DNA from: Loigolactobacillus jiayinensis
GTDB lineage: Bacteria > Bacillota > Bacilli > Lactobacillales > Lactobacillaceae
DNA length: 64,000 nucleotides
Assembly: GCF_003946445.1 (NCBI RefSeq)
Contig: NZ_RHOF01000002.1
Location: 89,347 to 153,346, forward strand
Direction of reading: 5' to 3'
Under the pieces are notes generated by a model. That model saw only the letters and a program-made list of their open reading frames with translations. It did no database searches and was not told the DNA's origin. Within the stretch, counting starts at the first letter, position 1; every line of letters starts with the position of its first letter. The position numbers and the translations under genes are program-made. Below, piece by piece: positions 63,087-64,000 of the stretch.

Positions 63087-63272
63087 AACCAGCGCGTTTT
63101 TGTCCGTGAGTTCATGGGTGAGCGTTTTGATGTCGGTAACAAGCTGGGTTATGTCACGACGAATATTGAGTTCGGGTTGCGGCATCCAGAGGTTAACGCG
63201 CAGTTACGGCCTTACTTGATCGAATTGACGCAACGTTTAGAATTAGAGCGACAACAAGAATTGAAGAAGTAG
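63087..63272 (+). pseudogene. galU: Remnant of galU (UTP-glucose-1-phosphate uridylyltransferase), 3' end only
   Basis: An open segment of 61 codons ending in TAG encodes RVFVREFMGERFDVGNKLGY, then TTNIEFGLRHPEVNAQLRPY and a charged tail ending ELKK. This is the C-terminal end of GalU, with the conserved FDVGNKxGY and LRHPEV patterns. No start codon, ribosome site or upstream domain is present, so it is a truncated copy. A hairpin ATTCCC/GGGAAT (63279-63284, 63304-63309) lies just behind. It marks the junction between AT-rich EPS DNA and the chromosomal background. Confidence 0.85.
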
Positions 63273-63425
63273 CTCAGGATTCCCTGCTGGCAGAGCGCTG
63301 GTGGGGAATTTATAAAATGGGCAATTATATAACCGAAGTGAACGATTCCGCTGCCCTCCTTCATGTGGTAAGAATCAAATTTCCGACCTGATTAGAGCTG
63401 TATATGCCGGTTCTCACCATTCCCT

Positions 63426-63463
63426 AAAAAGGCCACACTCAGCTAAGAGTGTGGCCTTTTTAG
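63426..63463. terminator. Bidirectional intrinsic terminator
   Basis: A perfect 15-bp stem (63426-63440 with 63447-63461, arm AAAAAGGCCACACTC) with A- and T-runs on either side. It ends the DUF2922 gene on the minus strand and closes the EPS/galU side. Confidence 0.85.
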
Positions 63464-63477
63464 GTTGGGCAGCGTGA

Positions 63478-63717
63478 CTACTCAGCTACTTTTTCCGCGT
63501 CACCACCAAAAATTGGGGTAACTGTCCGTTCGACGTATTGCGCCTTTACGGGTACTTCGTACGGATTAACGGTTTCAATCTCGAACATTTTCAGGTCAGC
63601 GATGGTTTGCATCGCAGTTTTGACCGTGGTTTCGTCCAAGGTTTGCGACGCGTAATTCAGCCGCATGTGCTTGATCTTGCCGTCTTCGTTCTTAAATTCC
63701 ATATCAAGTTGTTTCAT
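63478..63717 (-). CDS. DUF2922 family protein
   Basis: A 79-aa protein of the DUF2922 type, small and found in Firmicutes, often with a DUF1659 partner. Family features: MEFKNEDGKIKHMRLNYA, LDETTVKTAMQTIADLKMFE, and an AQYVERTVTPIF strand near the end. AGAGGAG sits 6 bp before the ATG at 63717; the frame is open 16 codons further without a site. No DUF1659 gene was found upstream in the window. Function unknown. Confidence 0.75.
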   Translation of the reverse strand: MKQLDMEFKNEDGKIKHMRLNYASQTLDETTVKTAMQTIADLKMFEIETVNPYEVPVKAQYVERTVTPIFGGDAEKVAE

Positions 63718-63916
63718 GAAAAAGCTCCTCTCTGTGGGTGGATTTGGGCTATGTGGTGGTACCAAACAGCGCGCCAGCAGGGTGGTTAGCCCAGCGGACT
63801 AAGCTAGTTGGGAGGACTGGCTTAGGCTGGCGCGGTTAGCGGGCATGCTGGGAAGGACATGCGCGCTTATGTGCCGCAGCTGGGGCGGCTGCAGTTGGTG
63901 CGGTTACCGCCAATTT

Positions 63917-63951
63917 GCCGGCGTGTCACTGGGACAGGGTGACGTGCCGGC
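63917..63951. other. GC-rich hairpin near the window end
   Basis: GCCGGCGTGTCAC (63917-63929) and GTGACGTGCCGGC (63939-63951) form a long stem with a two-base mismatch. The surrounding 63718-64000 stretch is unusually GC-rich and shows no gene I can support; the hairpin's role is unknown. Confidence 0.4.
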
Positions 63952-64000
63952 ACGGTGGCGGAAACGTGCTAAAAGATGCAGGTTCCTGCGGCTGCCATGT

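Noticed and set aside
63478..63789. Plus-strand frame opposite the DUF2922 gene
   Set aside because: Shadow of the DUF2922 reading frame, running through its ribosome site region without initiation signals.

Overview
The window looks like the chromosome of a lactic acid bacterium of the family Lactobacillaceae. The evidence is an adenosylcobalamin-dependent ribonucleotide reductase of the Lactobacillus leichmannii type, paired MDR-transporter/DUF4811 modules, GH65 phosphorylases with beta-phosphoglucomutase, a DUF3284 protein beside a cellobiose-type PTS permease, MucBP repeats, and a Wzy-type exopolysaccharide (EPS) locus with CpsB/C/D phosphoregulators. I do not commit to a species. No rRNA, tRNA, CRISPR array or intact insertion sequence was recognised.

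Layout. 1-8.4 kb: the tail of an aldo/keto reductase, a TetR-controlled ABC exporter, and two paralogous modules of MFS drug exporter, DUF4811 protein and divergent MerR regulator. 8.5-14.1 kb: a nuclease-helicase fusion of the DinG/XPD type, a four-repeat protein of unknown function, undecaprenyl-diphosphatase and a YczE-like membrane protein. 14.2-18.3 kb: a sugar PTS locus with GntR and RpiR regulators. 18.4-30.4 kb: ribonucleotide reductase, an MFS exporter, pgmB with two GH65 phosphorylases, a hydrolase-fold protein and a duplicated GNAT gene of which one copy is frameshifted. 30.5-35.4 kb: a YibE/YibF pair, a serine-rich lipoprotein, a YdcF protein and small unknowns. 35.8-40.8 kb: a membrane operon resembling c-di-GMP-linked polysaccharide systems (GT2 synthase, small membrane partner, EAL protein broken by a frameshift, large MucBP membrane protein). 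41.2-46.9 kb: an AAA/DUF4143 ATPase and an ABC exporter, separated by nearly 1 kb of structured non-coding DNA. 47.7-62.8 kb: a beta-lactamase-fold pseudoenzyme followed by the EPS locus (wzz, tyrosine kinase, phosphatase, epimerase, priming transferase, then AT-rich genes for four glycosyltransferases, CDP-glycerol-type chemistry, Wzy, pyruvyl transferase, Wzx and an acetyltransferase). The locus ends in a remnant of galU, which marks a recombination edge.

The most unusual material is non-coding. Upstream of the DUF4143 ATPase lie five palindromes (consensus TGAAGTATACTTCA) whose centres are exactly 40 bp apart. Six copies of a multi-hairpin intergenic repeat family occur at 32.3-32.9, 40.9-41.2 and 42.8-43.4 kb. 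Single-stranded segments are conserved between copies while hairpin arms change sequence yet stay complementary. Two copies carry an inserted roughly 100-nt element that behaves the same way. A word, GCGCGCTTG, is over-represented and strand-biased across the window. Several proteins have lost expected catalytic or cofactor residues: the helicase Fe-S cysteines, the serine-hydrolase SxxK lysine, the hydrolase nucleophile, the last Asp of the CDP-alcohol transferase motif, and the EAL signature.
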